Shown piece after piece: positions 43,019 through 52,385 of a DNA stretch of 64,000 bases; position 1 is the stretch's first letter, and every line of letters begins with the position of its first letter. The position numbers and the translations under genes were made by a program. The stretch is from the NCBI GenBank assembly GCA_947367855.1, contig CANBFE010000003.1, positions 216,116 through 280,115 on the forward strand, in the 5' to 3' direction. A model generated the notes under the pieces. The model was given only the letters and a program-made list of their open reading frames with translations, made no database searches and had not been told where the DNA came from. Source of the DNA: an uncultured Lachnospiraceae bacterium. Its GTDB lineage: Bacteria > Bacillota > Clostridia > Lachnospirales > Lachnospiraceae.

Positions 43019-44425
43019 TCACCTCTCTATCAACAATTTCATAGGTTCCCGCCGCAGCAAAAGGCATAGATACATGCTGCTCACCAGCACCCCTATTGAC
43101 AATACATAGACAATAATTACCCCCAGAGTTCTGACAGTAAAACGAACATGCGTTTCGTAAATTTCCATTGGAATACTGTCCTCGGATTCATTGTTCAGCT
43201 TAATCACCCCATTCCCAAAATCCTGAGAAGAGTCCTGTCTGCTGTCCCCGGCCTCCTGAATCTGCTGTTCCAATACCCTGTCAAATATGGGCTGCGAAAT
43301 CCAACTGCCCAGTCCCATCCCCAGAATCATCCCTGTCATACAGATAATAACAGATTCCGTCAACATCATAAGCATTATACTTTTTTTCCTCATCCCCATT
43401 GCTCGGAGGATACCCAATTCATATTTTCTGTCCTGCACTTGTAATACGGAAAGCAATGACAAAACCGCCAGCCCCGTTACCGTAACCACAAAAAACATGA
43501 TTTTCATTATCTTCTGCAGCCCTTTCACCGGCTCCATGGCCATATAATAATTGTCTGCGTCAACATTCACATTATAGATGTCCGGCAGCCCCTTCTCCCT
43601 GACTTCCCTCTCAAACGAATCCGCAGCCTCCGCGCTTTTCAAATAGTACACTGCTTCTACATTTGCTGCCGTTATTTCTTTCCCTGTCAATGTCCCATAG
43701 CTTACCAGAATCTCATTTCTCCTGTTGTTCGCTCCGGCACCATTTCCTCCTGAACGCAAAACTGTTTCATCGGAATAAATGCCTGTGACAAGCAGGGAAA
43801 ACGTTTCCGTCTCTTCCTGAACATTAAATACCTGCAAACGATCTCCAATCTGTAAATAATTTTTTTCTGCAAAATCCTTGCTGATAATGCAGGTGTCCTC
43901 ATCCTCCTTACAGTCTCCCTGAACTATTCCCCTTGCGCCCAGAACAAATTCCTCCGCCAGGGTAAAATCCGAGTATGCAACCAGCACACAGTTCCCCTGC
44001 CCTAAACCATTCTCAATTTCCCCCTCTTTATTTGGAACAAAAGACAGGCCATAGGGGTCATTATCCTGACTTTCCTGTCCTACTGCCCGGATTTCTTCTC
44101 CGTATACCCGCAGAGTTATGGTAAACAAGGTGTCTTTTATATATTTAGATTCTGAAAATTCCTCCAATTTACCTGATGTGATTTCCGGTATCTGAAGATA
44201 GCCGTTTTCGTCCGTCCCCAGAGCCAGGGACTTCCTTAAGTCAGGCGTAAAGCCGGCGCTTATTCCGATACGGTCGGCATAATTTTCCAACGTCTTCTGA
44301 GCTGTAGTACGCACCATAGTTGTTACTGTAATACTTGCTGCAATTACCATCGTCACCATTGTGATAATAAGATACCTCTTCCAATTTCTAACGATTCCAC
44401 TTAAAACTCTTTCCATATGATTCAT
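43019..44425 (-). CDS. Element-borne FtsX/MacB-type ABC permease (468 residues)
   Basis: First membrane helix at about 17-38, a large extracytoplasmic domain (about 40-300), then three helices near 310-440 with the FtsX pattern (ELGILRAMGMRKKSI). Ends with EPMKLLIER. Proteins of this layout are mechanotransmission or extrusion pumps that move or sense peptides and lipoproteins at the membrane surface. Its operon is downstream of the two-component system, typical of peptide-antibiotic resistance or self-immunity loci. Confidence 0.9.
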   Translation of the reverse strand: MNHMERVLSGIVRNWKRYLIITMVTMVIAASITVTTMVRTTAQKTLENYADRIGISAGFTPDLRKSLALGTDENGYLQIPEITSGKLEEFSESKYIKDTLFTITLRVYGEEIRAVGQESQDNDPYGLSFVPNKEGEIENGLGQGNCVLVAYSDFTLAEEFVLGARGIVQGDCKEDEDTCIISKDFAEKNYLQIGDRLQVFNVQEETETFSLLVTGIYSDETVLRSGGNGAGANNRRNEILVSYGTLTGKEITAANVEAVYYLKSAEAADSFEREVREKGLPDIYNVNVDADNYYMAMEPVKGLQKIMKIMFFVVTVTGLAVLSLLSVLQVQDRKYELGILRAMGMRKKSIMLMMLTESVIICMTGMILGMGLGSWISQPIFDRVLEQQIQEAGDSRQDSSQDFGNGVIKLNNESEDSIPMEIYETHVRFTVRTLGVIIVYVLSIGVLVSSMYLCLLLRREPMKLLIER

Positions 44426-44450
44426 GCTGCATCTTCAACTCCTTTTTTCT

Positions 44451-44483
44451 ATAATAGCATACTCAATGTTAATTTTCTGTTAA
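44451..44483 (-). promoter_or_regulatory. Promoter and possible response-regulator direct repeat before the ABC permease
   Basis: On the minus strand two TTAACA hexamers (44483-44478 and 44472-44467) lie exactly 11 nt apart, followed by TATTAT at 44456-44451. An 11-nt direct repeat on one helix face is the usual layout for OmpR-type regulators, which fits the adjacent response regulator. The match is by eye only. Confidence 0.4.
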
Positions 44484-44524
44484 TGAAAAGACTGCCGCAT
44501 TAAGGCGCGACAGTCTTTTCATTA
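44481..44524. terminator. Strong bidirectional hairpin between kinase and permease genes
   Basis: TAATGAAAAGACTG pairs perfectly with CAGTCTTTTCATTA (14 bp) around a 16-nt loop. It ends the two-component transcript and separates it from the ABC promoter. Confidence 0.75.
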
Positions 44525-44602
44525 GGAATTGTGGAAAAATATCTGATACAACTTGTTCAGGCAAAAGCCCGGAAATACAAGGAAATTCGCGATAAACTCG
44601 TA

Positions 44603-45721
44603 TCAGTTATTTGCAGGCACTTCCTTAACCCCCGGAGGGAAAACCATTTTAAAACATGTCCCTTTTCCCCGTTCACTTTTTACCCAGAGATACGCATCGC
44701 TCAGCCATGCAACATGCTTTACCAGGCTGAGCCCTATGCCATATCCATCCTTCTTCACGGTCGCAATGCGATAACCGTCCCCAAATATTTTTTCCCTTTC
44801 ATCCGGCTCAATCCCTTCTCCATGATCCCATACTTCCAAAAACGGGCATTCATGGCAGACTCCAACTACCACGTCAATCGCTTTTCCACCTCCGTACTTG
44901 ATGGCGTTGTCCAGCAGATTGCACACCGCCCTGTAAATCCATAGTTCATTTCCCCACACACTGACTTCTTTCTCTTCCTCAAATGTAAAAACAATTCTGT
45001 TATGCACTTTGCTGAATTCATCTGCCGCCTTCCCGCAGACTAACGCAAGGTCCAGTTTCTGTGGACTGCATTCGTTTTTATGAGTACATAATGTCAGGAT
45101 ATCGTCCATATCTTTCACCAAAGAGTCAATCGCAGGTAAAAGACTTTCCGTATTTCCGTTCTGAATCTTTGCCCGCAGAAGAGCCATTGCATTTTTATAT
45201 TCATGAGAAACATATGCGCCAAGATGCCGGAAATCTGCATAAACCTGATTGACCCTTTTCTGAAAATCTGCAAAAGCAGCCTTTAGCCTTTGAAAGTTTC
45301 CGGGCACTTGAAAATTGCTTTCCTCTGACTGCTCCCATTTTTCAAAATAATGAGCCAGTTCATCCAACGGCTTTTTTACTATTTTTTTATAAGTGTTATA
45401 TACCCCGAGGCATAACAAAGCCATCATGGTAACTTGAAACACAACAAAAAAAACAAATGCATCCCGTATGCTCATCAAAAATATTCTTTCGATTTTAGTT
45501 CCGGATACCAGATACCTCTGAAAATCATCAGTCGGGATTATAATTGCCCTTTTCTGGATTGAAAGCATCTGTACGTCAATATAGCAATCCCCAAAATTCT
45601 TTGAAACAGAATGCCCCAGATAAAAAAGGAAAATCACTGAAACAAAAATCATCAACAGGGTCAATAGGCTTACATAAAAAAGCAATACCTTTTCAAACGG
45701 CTTATTTTTTATAATACGCAT
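44603..45721 (-). CDS. Sensor histidine kinase (372 residues)
   Basis: ATG 45721 is used (start MRIIKNKPF); an in-frame ATG lies 8 codons earlier. Either overlaps the response regulator end. Two membrane helices (about 12-36 and 82-107) flank a short loop. The phosphoacceptor is His in YVSHEYKNAMALL. ATPase motifs: NLLDNAIKYGG (N box), VWDHGEGIEPDE (G1) and YGIGLSLVKH (G2). Pairs with the OmpR-type regulator to control, most likely, the ABC cargo. The short sensor suits an intramembrane-sensing kinase that takes its signal from the transporter. Confidence 0.92.
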   Translation of the reverse strand: MRIIKNKPFEKVLLFYVSLLTLLMIFVSVIFLFYLGHSVSKNFGDCYIDVQMLSIQKRAIIIPTDDFQRYLVSGTKIERIFLMSIRDAFVFFVVFQVTMMALLCLGVYNTYKKIVKKPLDELAHYFEKWEQSEESNFQVPGNFQRLKAAFADFQKRVNQVYADFRHLGAYVSHEYKNAMALLRAKIQNGNTESLLPAIDSLVKDMDDILTLCTHKNECSPQKLDLALVCGKAADEFSKVHNRIVFTFEEEKEVSVWGNELWIYRAVCNLLDNAIKYGGGKAIDVVVGVCHECPFLEVWDHGEGIEPDEREKIFGDGYRIATVKKDGYGIGLSLVKHVAWLSDAYLWVKSERGKGTCFKMVFPPGVKEVPANN

Positions 45722-46380
45722 AATTGATATCCTTTCCCTTTCCACGTCACCAGCAGATCCCGTCCGGATGCTTCTTTCAGTTTTCTCCGCAGATTTGCAA
45801 TGTGAACCCGGAGTACCGAGGAAAAGGGATTATAAAATTCATCATAAATATGTTCTGCTATCTCTTCACTGGAGATAATACCGGTACCACGCTGCACCAT
45901 ATAACATAAAATATCAAATTCCTTCGCAGATAACGGGATTGGTTTTCCGCCATATAAAACCAGTCTTTGCAGCGGATTCACTTCCAGTTCTCCGATACGA
46001 ATAAGTGCACTTGTGCGGCCATATAACCTCCGCACTACAGCATGAATCCTCGATGCAAGCTCTTCAAAATCAAAAGGTTTGACGATATAATCGTCTGCCC
46101 CGCTGTCCAGTCCACAAGTTATGTCCTGGAGAGCATCCCTTGCAGATATGATAAGGACCGGAACATTTCTGTCCTCTGCCCGGAAGCAACGGAGAATCTC
46201 CAGTCCGTCTTTATCAGGAAGATTCAAATCCAGCAAAACGGCCTCATAATCTGTCACAAACGCTTTCTCTTCCCCGTCCATCCCCAGATTTGCCACATCC
46301 ACGACAAACCCTTTCTTCTCCAACCCCTCTTTAATTTCATATGAAAGCTCCTTGTCATCCTCAATAATCAAAATTCTCAT
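45709..46380 (-). CDS. OmpR/PhoB-family response regulator (223 residues)
   Basis: ATG 46380 is used, as AAGGAG lies 6 nt upstream; an ATG two codons earlier is too close. Receiver domain: acidic pair EDD, phospho-Asp in AVLLDLNLPDKDG, Lys in DYIVKPF. Winged helix: LSAKEFDILCYMVQRG and SSVLRVHIANLRRKL. The stop overlaps the kinase start. Likely acts at the TTAACA repeat upstream of the ABC genes. Confidence 0.95.
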   Translation of the reverse strand: MRILIIEDDKELSYEIKEGLEKKGFVVDVANLGMDGEEKAFVTDYEAVLLDLNLPDKDGLEILRCFRAEDRNVPVLIISARDALQDITCGLDSGADDYIVKPFDFEELASRIHAVVRRLYGRTSALIRIGELEVNPLQRLVLYGGKPIPLSAKEFDILCYMVQRGTGIISSEEIAEHIYDEFYNPFSSVLRVHIANLRRKLKEASGRDLLVTWKGKGYQLCVL

Positions 46381-46386
46381 TCCCAT

Positions 46387-46680
46387 CTCCTTACACTGTT
46401 TACCTAATCCATCCGCTCTCTTTATTTACCGCACAAGATTATTCTTCCACCCATGCGGCTGCTCATCCAACGCTATTTTTAATAACGTCCATGTTACACT
46501 ATGATATATCGGCAAAAAAGGGCTTGTTCTCTATTATTACTAGAAAATAGTGTGCAAAAAAACGACATACAAGCAACAATGCAGAACCGAATCCTTTTTA
46601 CTTATATTGTGCCTATACTACTTGTTTTTTCCTAACTCAGAGTTAACATACACCAACTACGGGACTAGGAGGCGTTCTTT
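46387..46680. other. Divergent intergenic region of about 290 nt
   Basis: AT-rich spacer between the response regulator (minus) and the 116-residue gene (plus). It should hold both promoters, but no pair of -35 and -10 boxes with correct spacing could be assigned with confidence. One further TTAACAT lies near 46640. Confidence 0.4.
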
Positions 46681-47031
46681 ATGGACAAAAATTCTTTGTT
46701 GTACCAGCTGATGGCAATGCGGATGAATGGCATCATGAACGGTGTCGCTGAACAGGACGAGGACTATCAGGCATCACTCAGTGCAGCCGATCTGCAATAT
46801 TATAAACACCCTTTCCGCTTTGACTATAGCTGTATCTTTACTTCCGGCAAGAACCAATTTGACGACCTCTGGAGTGAATGGTACTCCTTTCAGCTCCTTG
46901 CGCTTACAAAAGACACCCCTCTGGCCGAACTGGACTATCAGGATATGTTCCGATGCCTGCCGGAAGAACAGCAGAAAGAGATCCTTGGTAAACGGGAGTA
47001 TTTCCCTGGCCTGGCCGGAATCAGCCTTTGA
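46681..47031 (+). CDS. Unrecognised 116-residue element protein
   Basis: The only convincing plus-strand gene in the element. AGGAGG lies 8 nt upstream of the ATG. Starts MDKNSLLYQLMAMRMNGIM and is rich in Tyr, Gln and Asp, with LSAADLQYYKHPFRFDYSC. No signal peptide, membrane helix or known domain. A good terminator follows at 47130. Placed at the border between AT-rich cargo and GC-rich mobilisation module. Confidence 0.65.
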   Translation: MDKNSLLYQLMAMRMNGIMNGVAEQDEDYQASLSAADLQYYKHPFRFDYSCIFTSGKNQFDDLWSEWYSFQLLALTKDTPLAELDYQDMFRCLPEEQQKEILGKREYFPGLAGISL

Positions 47032-47129
47032 TGAGGCCGTCTGTCCGGTAACAGCATATTTCTTTCTCTGCCGGTAAATATTTCTTAGAGTGATACCTTC
47101 GCTGCTTACGTCACTATGTCATATCCCTT

Positions 47130-47173
47130 ACGCCGCCAGGAGGGCGCACTCCCCCCTTGGCGGCGTTTCTTTT
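47130..47173 (+). terminator. Terminator after the 116-residue gene
   Basis: ACGCCGCC / GGCGGCGT, an 8-bp stem with a 21-nt loop, followed by TTCTTTTT. Confidence 0.75.
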
Positions 47174-47207
47174 TCGAAAAGTTCTCAGAATATCACCAGG
47201 ATGCTTT

Positions 47208-47471
47208 TCAGGTTCTGCCTTTCAGCGTAAAGAGCAGGCTGCTCCGCCCGCCGTTCTCCCGCCAGCGCTGTTCTTTTGTGACAAGCCCTGCCCGCACCAG
47301 GTCGTCAATGGCCCTCTCCACCGTCCTGCGCGAAAGCTGCAGCTCCCTGGCTATGGTCCCAATGGCCGGGTAGCACTGACCCTCCTGATTGCTGCGATCC
47401 TTCAGGTACATATACACGGCCTTGGCGCGGTGTGGCAGTTCCTGGGCATAGATCTCCGTAAAATACCCCAT
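47208..47471 (-). CDS. Helix-turn-helix protein of the mobilisation module (87 residues)
   Basis: Winged-helix fold: AKAVYMYLKDRSNQEGQCYP, IGTIARELQLSRRTVERAI, then LVRAGLVTKEQRW with the wing. This is the replication-initiator N-terminal or MarR-like type found at the end of clostridial conjugative operons. It lies 9 nt past the coupling-protein gene in the same operon. Probably regulatory. Confidence 0.82.
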   Translation of the reverse strand: MGYFTEIYAQELPHRAKAVYMYLKDRSNQEGQCYPAIGTIARELQLSRRTVERAIDDLVRAGLVTKEQRWRENGGRSSLLFTLKGRT

Positions 47472-47480
47472 AGACGCCCC

Positions 47481-49340
47481 CTAATCTGTCCGCAGGGGCA
47501 GGCGCCGGGGCAGGCGTGATTGCTCTTTCTCCGGGAATACTGGCGTATGGCCCTGGCCGCCCGGATGGGCTGCACCTGATGGCTGGGGCATCGGGGCATG
47601 GGACTGCCCTCCTGCCCTTGCAGCAGGAAGCGGCGGGAAATCCCCATCACCGCCATCGTCCATGTCATCCTCCCGCCGGCGCAGGATCTCCTGCTCCAGT
47701 TCAAAGCGGTCCGCATAGGACACCTCCCTTGCCGCCCTCTCCGGCACTTCATAAGCCTCCCCGAATACAATCCCCCATCTTAAGAACAGCGGGAGCCTTG
47801 TCTGCATGGGGCAGCACCCGGTCTTTGCAAGGATGAAGTGCCCCTTGGGGAGCGTCTTTAGTTCGTCCGGCGACATCAACGGCCGGCCCATCATCTGCAG
47901 GCTCTGGCTGGGGTCGTTCTTCCCCCTGGAGATGGAGCCGGACAGCACTGTCCTGTTCCCCAGGGCTTTGGAGAGGATGTCCGCGCTCTCCGAGTTGGGC
48001 GCAAAGCCGCCGAACAGGATGTCCTGGCAGTTGTCGATGATGATGCTGGAGCCTTCTTTCCCGTAGTTCTTCTGCAGCTGTGCAAAGCTCTGGATGATGG
48101 GCACCATGCTGATGCGCCTGGAACGGCCTGCGGAGAACATCATCTCCATGGACTCGATCTTCGGTATCGTTCCGATCTCATCCGCAAACACCATGACCCG
48201 GTTGGGCAGCTTCCCTCCGTGCTCGTCCGCAATGGAGAGCATTTCCCGGTAGAGCTGCTGGAGAAATAAGGACACCATGAAGTATTTTGTGTTATCTTCC
48301 TCCGGCAGCACGATGAAGATGGCCGCCCTGCTGGTACAGAAAGTTTCCGTATCCAGGGTGCTGTCAAAGCACAGGATCTGCTCCATCTCGCTGTCCAGGA
48401 ATGCGTTCAGGCGACTCATGGCGGTGGAGAGCACCGAGGCCATGGCCTGTTCCGCGCTGTTCAGCGCCGCCCCCGCAAACCACCTTGCCTTGTGTTCGGC
48501 GGGCAGCTTATCCATCAATAGCTGGAACAGGTTCCGGTTCTTTACCGGAGACGGTGCCATCAGGTCCTGGAGCAGCTTGAACACGGAGACGATGTGGCGC
48601 TTCTGTGGCGGACAGTATTCCGCGATCAACAGGATCACCGATGCCAAAAGCCCCTCCGCCGCATCATAAAAGAATGCGTTCTGCCCATAGCTGCTGGCCT
48701 GTGCGCCGTCCGAGCAGATGATGGTCTTTGCCGTGATCTTGGCATACTTCTCCGCCCTGGCTTTGGCTGCCAGGTTCCCTGAGTCTGCAAGGTATTCATC
48801 CATGTATTTGTTCACCATGGTCAGGATGTTGCCGCCGTCCGAGCGGGTGGGGTTGCGCAGGTCAAGGATGGATACCCGGTAGCCGTAGTGTTCCTTTGCG
48901 ATCCCCGCGTAGTTGCGGAACAGGTCGCCCTTGGTGTCCGTGGTCACGAAGCTCATCCCGGACGCACAGGCGTATTCGATGTTGGGGTACAGGAAGTTGG
49001 CTGTCTTGCCAACGCCTGCGGCGCCGATCATCAGGCAGTGGATGTCCCCCTCGTCCACCAGCGCGGTGATGCCTGCCCCATGTTTTTTATACCCCACCAC
49101 CAGCCCCTGTGCTGTAGGCAGGTTCTCGCCCCTGCGCCATTTCTCCGGCTCGTAGGGGACATGGGCATAGGCCTCCCGGATCTCCTTCCCCGTGGCAAAC
49201 CGCGCCGTGCCGTGCTGGCCGTCCCCAACGGTCCGTGACTTGATCCCGTTTAAGGTGTAATAATGCGACAGCAGGGAGATGCCGCCGATGACGGCGAACA
49301 TTCCTGCACCCATCAGTATCAGCATTACGACTGGCTGCAT
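47481..49340 (-). CDS. VirD4/TraG-type coupling protein
   Basis: 619 residues from the ATG at 49340, beginning MQPVVMLILMGAGMFAVIGG. One N-terminal membrane helix is followed by the ATPase: Walker A GAAGVGKTAN, then VTTDTKGDLFRNY, Walker B RVMVFADEIGTIP, and QNCQD-like sensor (IIDNCQDILFGG). It brings relaxosome DNA to a transfer channel. The C-terminus is Pro/Gly-rich. The 5' end overlaps the primase gene by 16 nt. No channel ATPase is nearby, so a helper element is needed. Confidence 0.93.
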   Translation of the reverse strand: MQPVVMLILMGAGMFAVIGGISLLSHYYTLNGIKSRTVGDGQHGTARFATGKEIREAYAHVPYEPEKWRRGENLPTAQGLVVGYKKHGAGITALVDEGDIHCLMIGAAGVGKTANFLYPNIEYACASGMSFVTTDTKGDLFRNYAGIAKEHYGYRVSILDLRNPTRSDGGNILTMVNKYMDEYLADSGNLAAKARAEKYAKITAKTIICSDGAQASSYGQNAFFYDAAEGLLASVILLIAEYCPPQKRHIVSVFKLLQDLMAPSPVKNRNLFQLLMDKLPAEHKARWFAGAALNSAEQAMASVLSTAMSRLNAFLDSEMEQILCFDSTLDTETFCTSRAAIFIVLPEEDNTKYFMVSLFLQQLYREMLSIADEHGGKLPNRVMVFADEIGTIPKIESMEMMFSAGRSRRISMVPIIQSFAQLQKNYGKEGSSIIIDNCQDILFGGFAPNSESADILSKALGNRTVLSGSISRGKNDPSQSLQMMGRPLMSPDELKTLPKGHFILAKTGCCPMQTRLPLFLRWGIVFGEAYEVPERAAREVSYADRFELEQEILRRREDDMDDGGDGDFPPLPAARAGGQSHAPMPQPSGAAHPGGQGHTPVFPEKEQSRLPRRLPLRTD

Positions 49341-50761
49341 ATCTGTGCCATCCCTCCCTCCTGTTTCTGTGCCTGCTGTTTCCCGGCCACAAAAATATGG
49401 GCCTTGATGCACTCCATCACAAGGCCCACACATTTTTTGACCAGCATTTCTTTTTCCTCATCCGTCCCCGGTCCTGTTCCCGAAAAGCAGGCCATCACGT
49501 TTTCAAAGGCGGCCTGCATATCCACAAGCCGGGATTTCAGGTTGCCTTTATCCCTGTGGGGCCTGTACCTGGCGCACAGGTTGTCGATGATCTGCCCGGG
49601 CGCTGCGTCCCGCCCCAGCTCCTTTCCGTACTTCTCCATGATCCTGACCGCAATCCCCGCCAGGATCAGGCCGTCCCCGTCAAAGGCATCCTCCAGCTGT
49701 TCCAGGCCGGTCCCTTTCTGCAGCGTCTGGTAGATCCCGTAGTGGTACCGTTTCAGGGATTCCGCAGTGGCATGCCGGATGTCCATGCCCTCCGCCACTT
49801 CCTTGAGCGTCCTGCACCATGCCCTGCACTCCATTATCCCCGGATGCTCCTTTGCCGGGATCGGCTCCATCCCGTTCTGCGCTTTCAGATCCTCGTTCCA
49901 GTCCTTGTTAACCGGCTGCAGCATCCTCACACGGATATCCCGCCGCCGCTCCTTTACAGCATCCGCCAGCCGGTAGCTGTTCTCTATGCCTGCGGGGTCA
50001 TGGTCCAGGCAGAGGACGACTGTGTCGGCCTGGGGGCTGTCCTCCAGCACCTGCAGCATGGCGTGTGCCGATATGCCGCTCAGTGCCACATAGCTGTTCT
50101 CCTGCCAGCCTTTTTTGTGCAGTGTGATAAAGGACAGCATGTCGATGGGAGCCTCAAACACATAGACGGTGTTCCCTTTCCCAAGATACCGGAAACTGTA
50201 TCTGGGATCGCTGCCGTCCACGTTGCCCTTGAACGCGTCCCCTTTTGTATGGCTCCCCCTCTTATGGGCATGGCGGGCTGTCCCGTCCACGTCATACCCC
50301 ACAAACACCACGTTGTGGTACTTTGCGTCCTCATAGACCATCTTTTTTCCGGCGAAAGCGGAGACCACCTCCCGGTCCAGGCAGCGGCTCTTTGTCAGGT
50401 AGGCATATGCCCGCCGCATGTCCTGGTTCGCCTCCGGCAGCGCAAAGGGCCTTTGCTCTTTTTCCCTCTCCGGCTCACTGGCGCGGTATGCCTGACCCTG
50501 CTCCCCGCCAAGGAGCAGGGTGACCGCCTCCGGGAACGTGCTGTTGTAATGCATCTGAACAAAGTCGATGGCGCAGCCCCCGGTCCCTGCCGCATGGTCG
50601 TACCAGCGGTTGCCCCGCACCGTGATGCTGTGGTCGCTTGCAAGCCTTTTCTCCCTGCCGGAGCGCAGCAGCTTCTCCCCGCGCCGGGAAAGGAAGTCCT
50701 CTAAGTCCACCTCGTTTGCACGCTGTTTCTGCTCGTCCGTAAAATAAACAAATCCTGCCAT
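49325..50761 (-). CDS. DUF3991/TOPRIM primase-like protein
   Basis: 478 residues from the ATG at 50761, with AGGAGG upstream. N-terminal DUF3991 region: VDLEDFLSRRGEKL, then WYDHAAGTGGCAIDFVQ. TOPRIM domain: Glu in VYVFEAPIDMLSF, DxD in VVLCLDHDPAG. Likely primes DNA synthesis on the transferred strand. The C-terminal 190 residues are helical. Overlaps the coupling-protein gene, showing one operon. Confidence 0.88.
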   Translation of the reverse strand: MAGFVYFTDEQKQRANEVDLEDFLSRRGEKLLRSGREKRLASDHSITVRGNRWYDHAAGTGGCAIDFVQMHYNSTFPEAVTLLLGGEQGQAYRASEPEREKEQRPFALPEANQDMRRAYAYLTKSRCLDREVVSAFAGKKMVYEDAKYHNVVFVGYDVDGTARHAHKRGSHTKGDAFKGNVDGSDPRYSFRYLGKGNTVYVFEAPIDMLSFITLHKKGWQENSYVALSGISAHAMLQVLEDSPQADTVVLCLDHDPAGIENSYRLADAVKERRRDIRVRMLQPVNKDWNEDLKAQNGMEPIPAKEHPGIMECRAWCRTLKEVAEGMDIRHATAESLKRYHYGIYQTLQKGTGLEQLEDAFDGDGLILAGIAVRIMEKYGKELGRDAAPGQIIDNLCARYRPHRDKGNLKSRLVDMQAAFENVMACFSGTGPGTDEEKEMLVKKCVGLVMECIKAHIFVAGKQQAQKQEGGMAQICSQS

Positions 50762-50936
50762 CCCTACACCTCCTGCCTGCTTTTGCAGGCGTCCATTCAA
50801 GCATAAAATACCCCTCCTGCGTTCTGCCGCTTGTAAAAGTCGGCTGTGCAGAATTTCATTCCTCCGGATATCCACCCAGCGGCAGGCCACCTGGGTCTTT
50901 AGCAGCCTTATGCATACGGCAATTCCGCCCTCTGGG

Positions 50937-52385
50937 TTAAGGCCATATCTGCTGTACCGGTTCCCTGTCATCCCGCTTGTGTCCCTGCGCCTGTTTCTTT
51001 TCAGACAGCCTGCGGCGGCGTTTCCGGTCGATATGGAACGGGCTGCCTCCTGCAGCCCTCTGCACATCCTCCCGGAACAGCTTTTCCAGGCGATGCATCA
51101 GGCGGGTTGCTGCAAGGAACAGGTCGGGATTCTGGAATGCATCCATGTGCTCCAGCAGGAATGCCGCATATATGTTTCCCTGCTCTGCGGCGGCCTGCAG
51201 ATACGCAACGGCTTTCTCCTTGTCACGGGGAATGTCCTTCCCGCAGAGGTACAGTTTTCCAAGGGCATATTGGGCGTATTGGTTTCCCTGCCCTGCGGAC
51301 TGTTCCAGCCAGCAGACGGCTTTTTCCACATTCTTTGAGATGTCCTCCCCGGAAAGGTACAGCTTTCCAAGGGCATACTGGGCATATTGGTTCCCTTTTC
51401 CTGCAGAAAAAGCCAGCCAGCGGACAGCCTCTTTCTCATCCTTGGGGATATCCTCCCCGGAAAGGTACAGCCGCCCCAGGCGGTATGCCGCATACCCATT
51501 TCCCTGTCCTGCCGATGAGATGAACAGCTCCACCGCCCTTGCAGCGTCCTTCTCCACCACCTCCCCAGAGAGGCAGAGCTTTCCGAGGGTATACTGGGCG
51601 GCGGCGTTTCCTGCCTCCGCCGCCTTTGTGATCCAACGGACGGCCTGCACCGTATTGCCGTTCCCATTTTCCAGCCACAGCTTCCCAAGGGCATACTGTG
51701 CATGGATGTTCCCCAGTTCCGCCGCCCGCTCCCAATAAGCTGCGGCTGCCCCGTCATCCTTTTGGGTTCCAGTCCCGGTGTGCAGCATCTGTCCCAGGCG
51801 GTACTGCAGCCTGTCTTCCCCGCTTTTTTCCTCCAGATGCAGGAAGCCAGAAAACGCATTCTGAAAATAGGCCCCTGCCTGGCCGCTGTCCTTCTGTGTG
51901 CCGGTCCCGTCACGGTACATCTTCGCCAGTTCATAATCCGCATAGGGGTTGCCCTGCTCTGCAGAGCAGCCATAAAGCCGGAAAGCCTCTGCATCATCCT
52001 GCACCACGCCCTGCCCCCTTAGGTAAAGTCCCCCAAGGGAATACTGCGCGAACTTATGCCCTGCGGCTGCCGCCTGGGCCAGCCACCCTGCCGCCGTTCC
52101 GTAGTCCTGCCCGGTGCCAAGGCCGGCGGCATACATTTTCCCGATGCGGTACTGCAGGTAGGGGCGCTTCCGTTCCTTTGCCCTTCCCTCGGCTTCCCGG
52201 AAAGCCTGCAGCGCCCTTGCATACCATCCCTGCGCCGCATCCTGGTCCGCGTCCTGCCCAAGGCCGTCTGCACACATCCTTCCCAGGTCATGCATCGCCA
52301 GGGCGTTCCCTGCCTCCGCCTCCCGCCGCAACAGGGAGCGTGCCTGTGCAAAGTCCTGCAGGACATCCCCTGTTCCATAGAGATA
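50937..52385 (-). pseudogene. Sel1-repeat region, 3' part of the relaxase gene beyond an amber codon
   Basis: Continues in the same frame as the relaxase after one TAG. It encodes about eleven Sel1-like repeats of 36 residues (pattern AQYALGKLYLSG...AAEQGN) and a basic tail (KRRRRLSEKK). The first repeat is itself cut by the TAG: KLAR before it, YLYGTGDVLQD after. The first possible internal start is a TTG at 52331. So this is most simply the C-terminal half of one 944-residue MobL-type protein. Several repeats are nearly identical in DNA and prone to recombination. Confidence 0.8.

Noticed and set aside
49397..50704. 435-codon plus-strand open frame
   Set aside because: Antisense to the TOPRIM primase in GC-rich DNA, where long chance frames are expected.
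51180..51440. Near-identical 108-nt tandem segments suggesting a CRISPR-like array
   Set aside because: They are in-frame Sel1 protein repeats, with no spacer-repeat structure.
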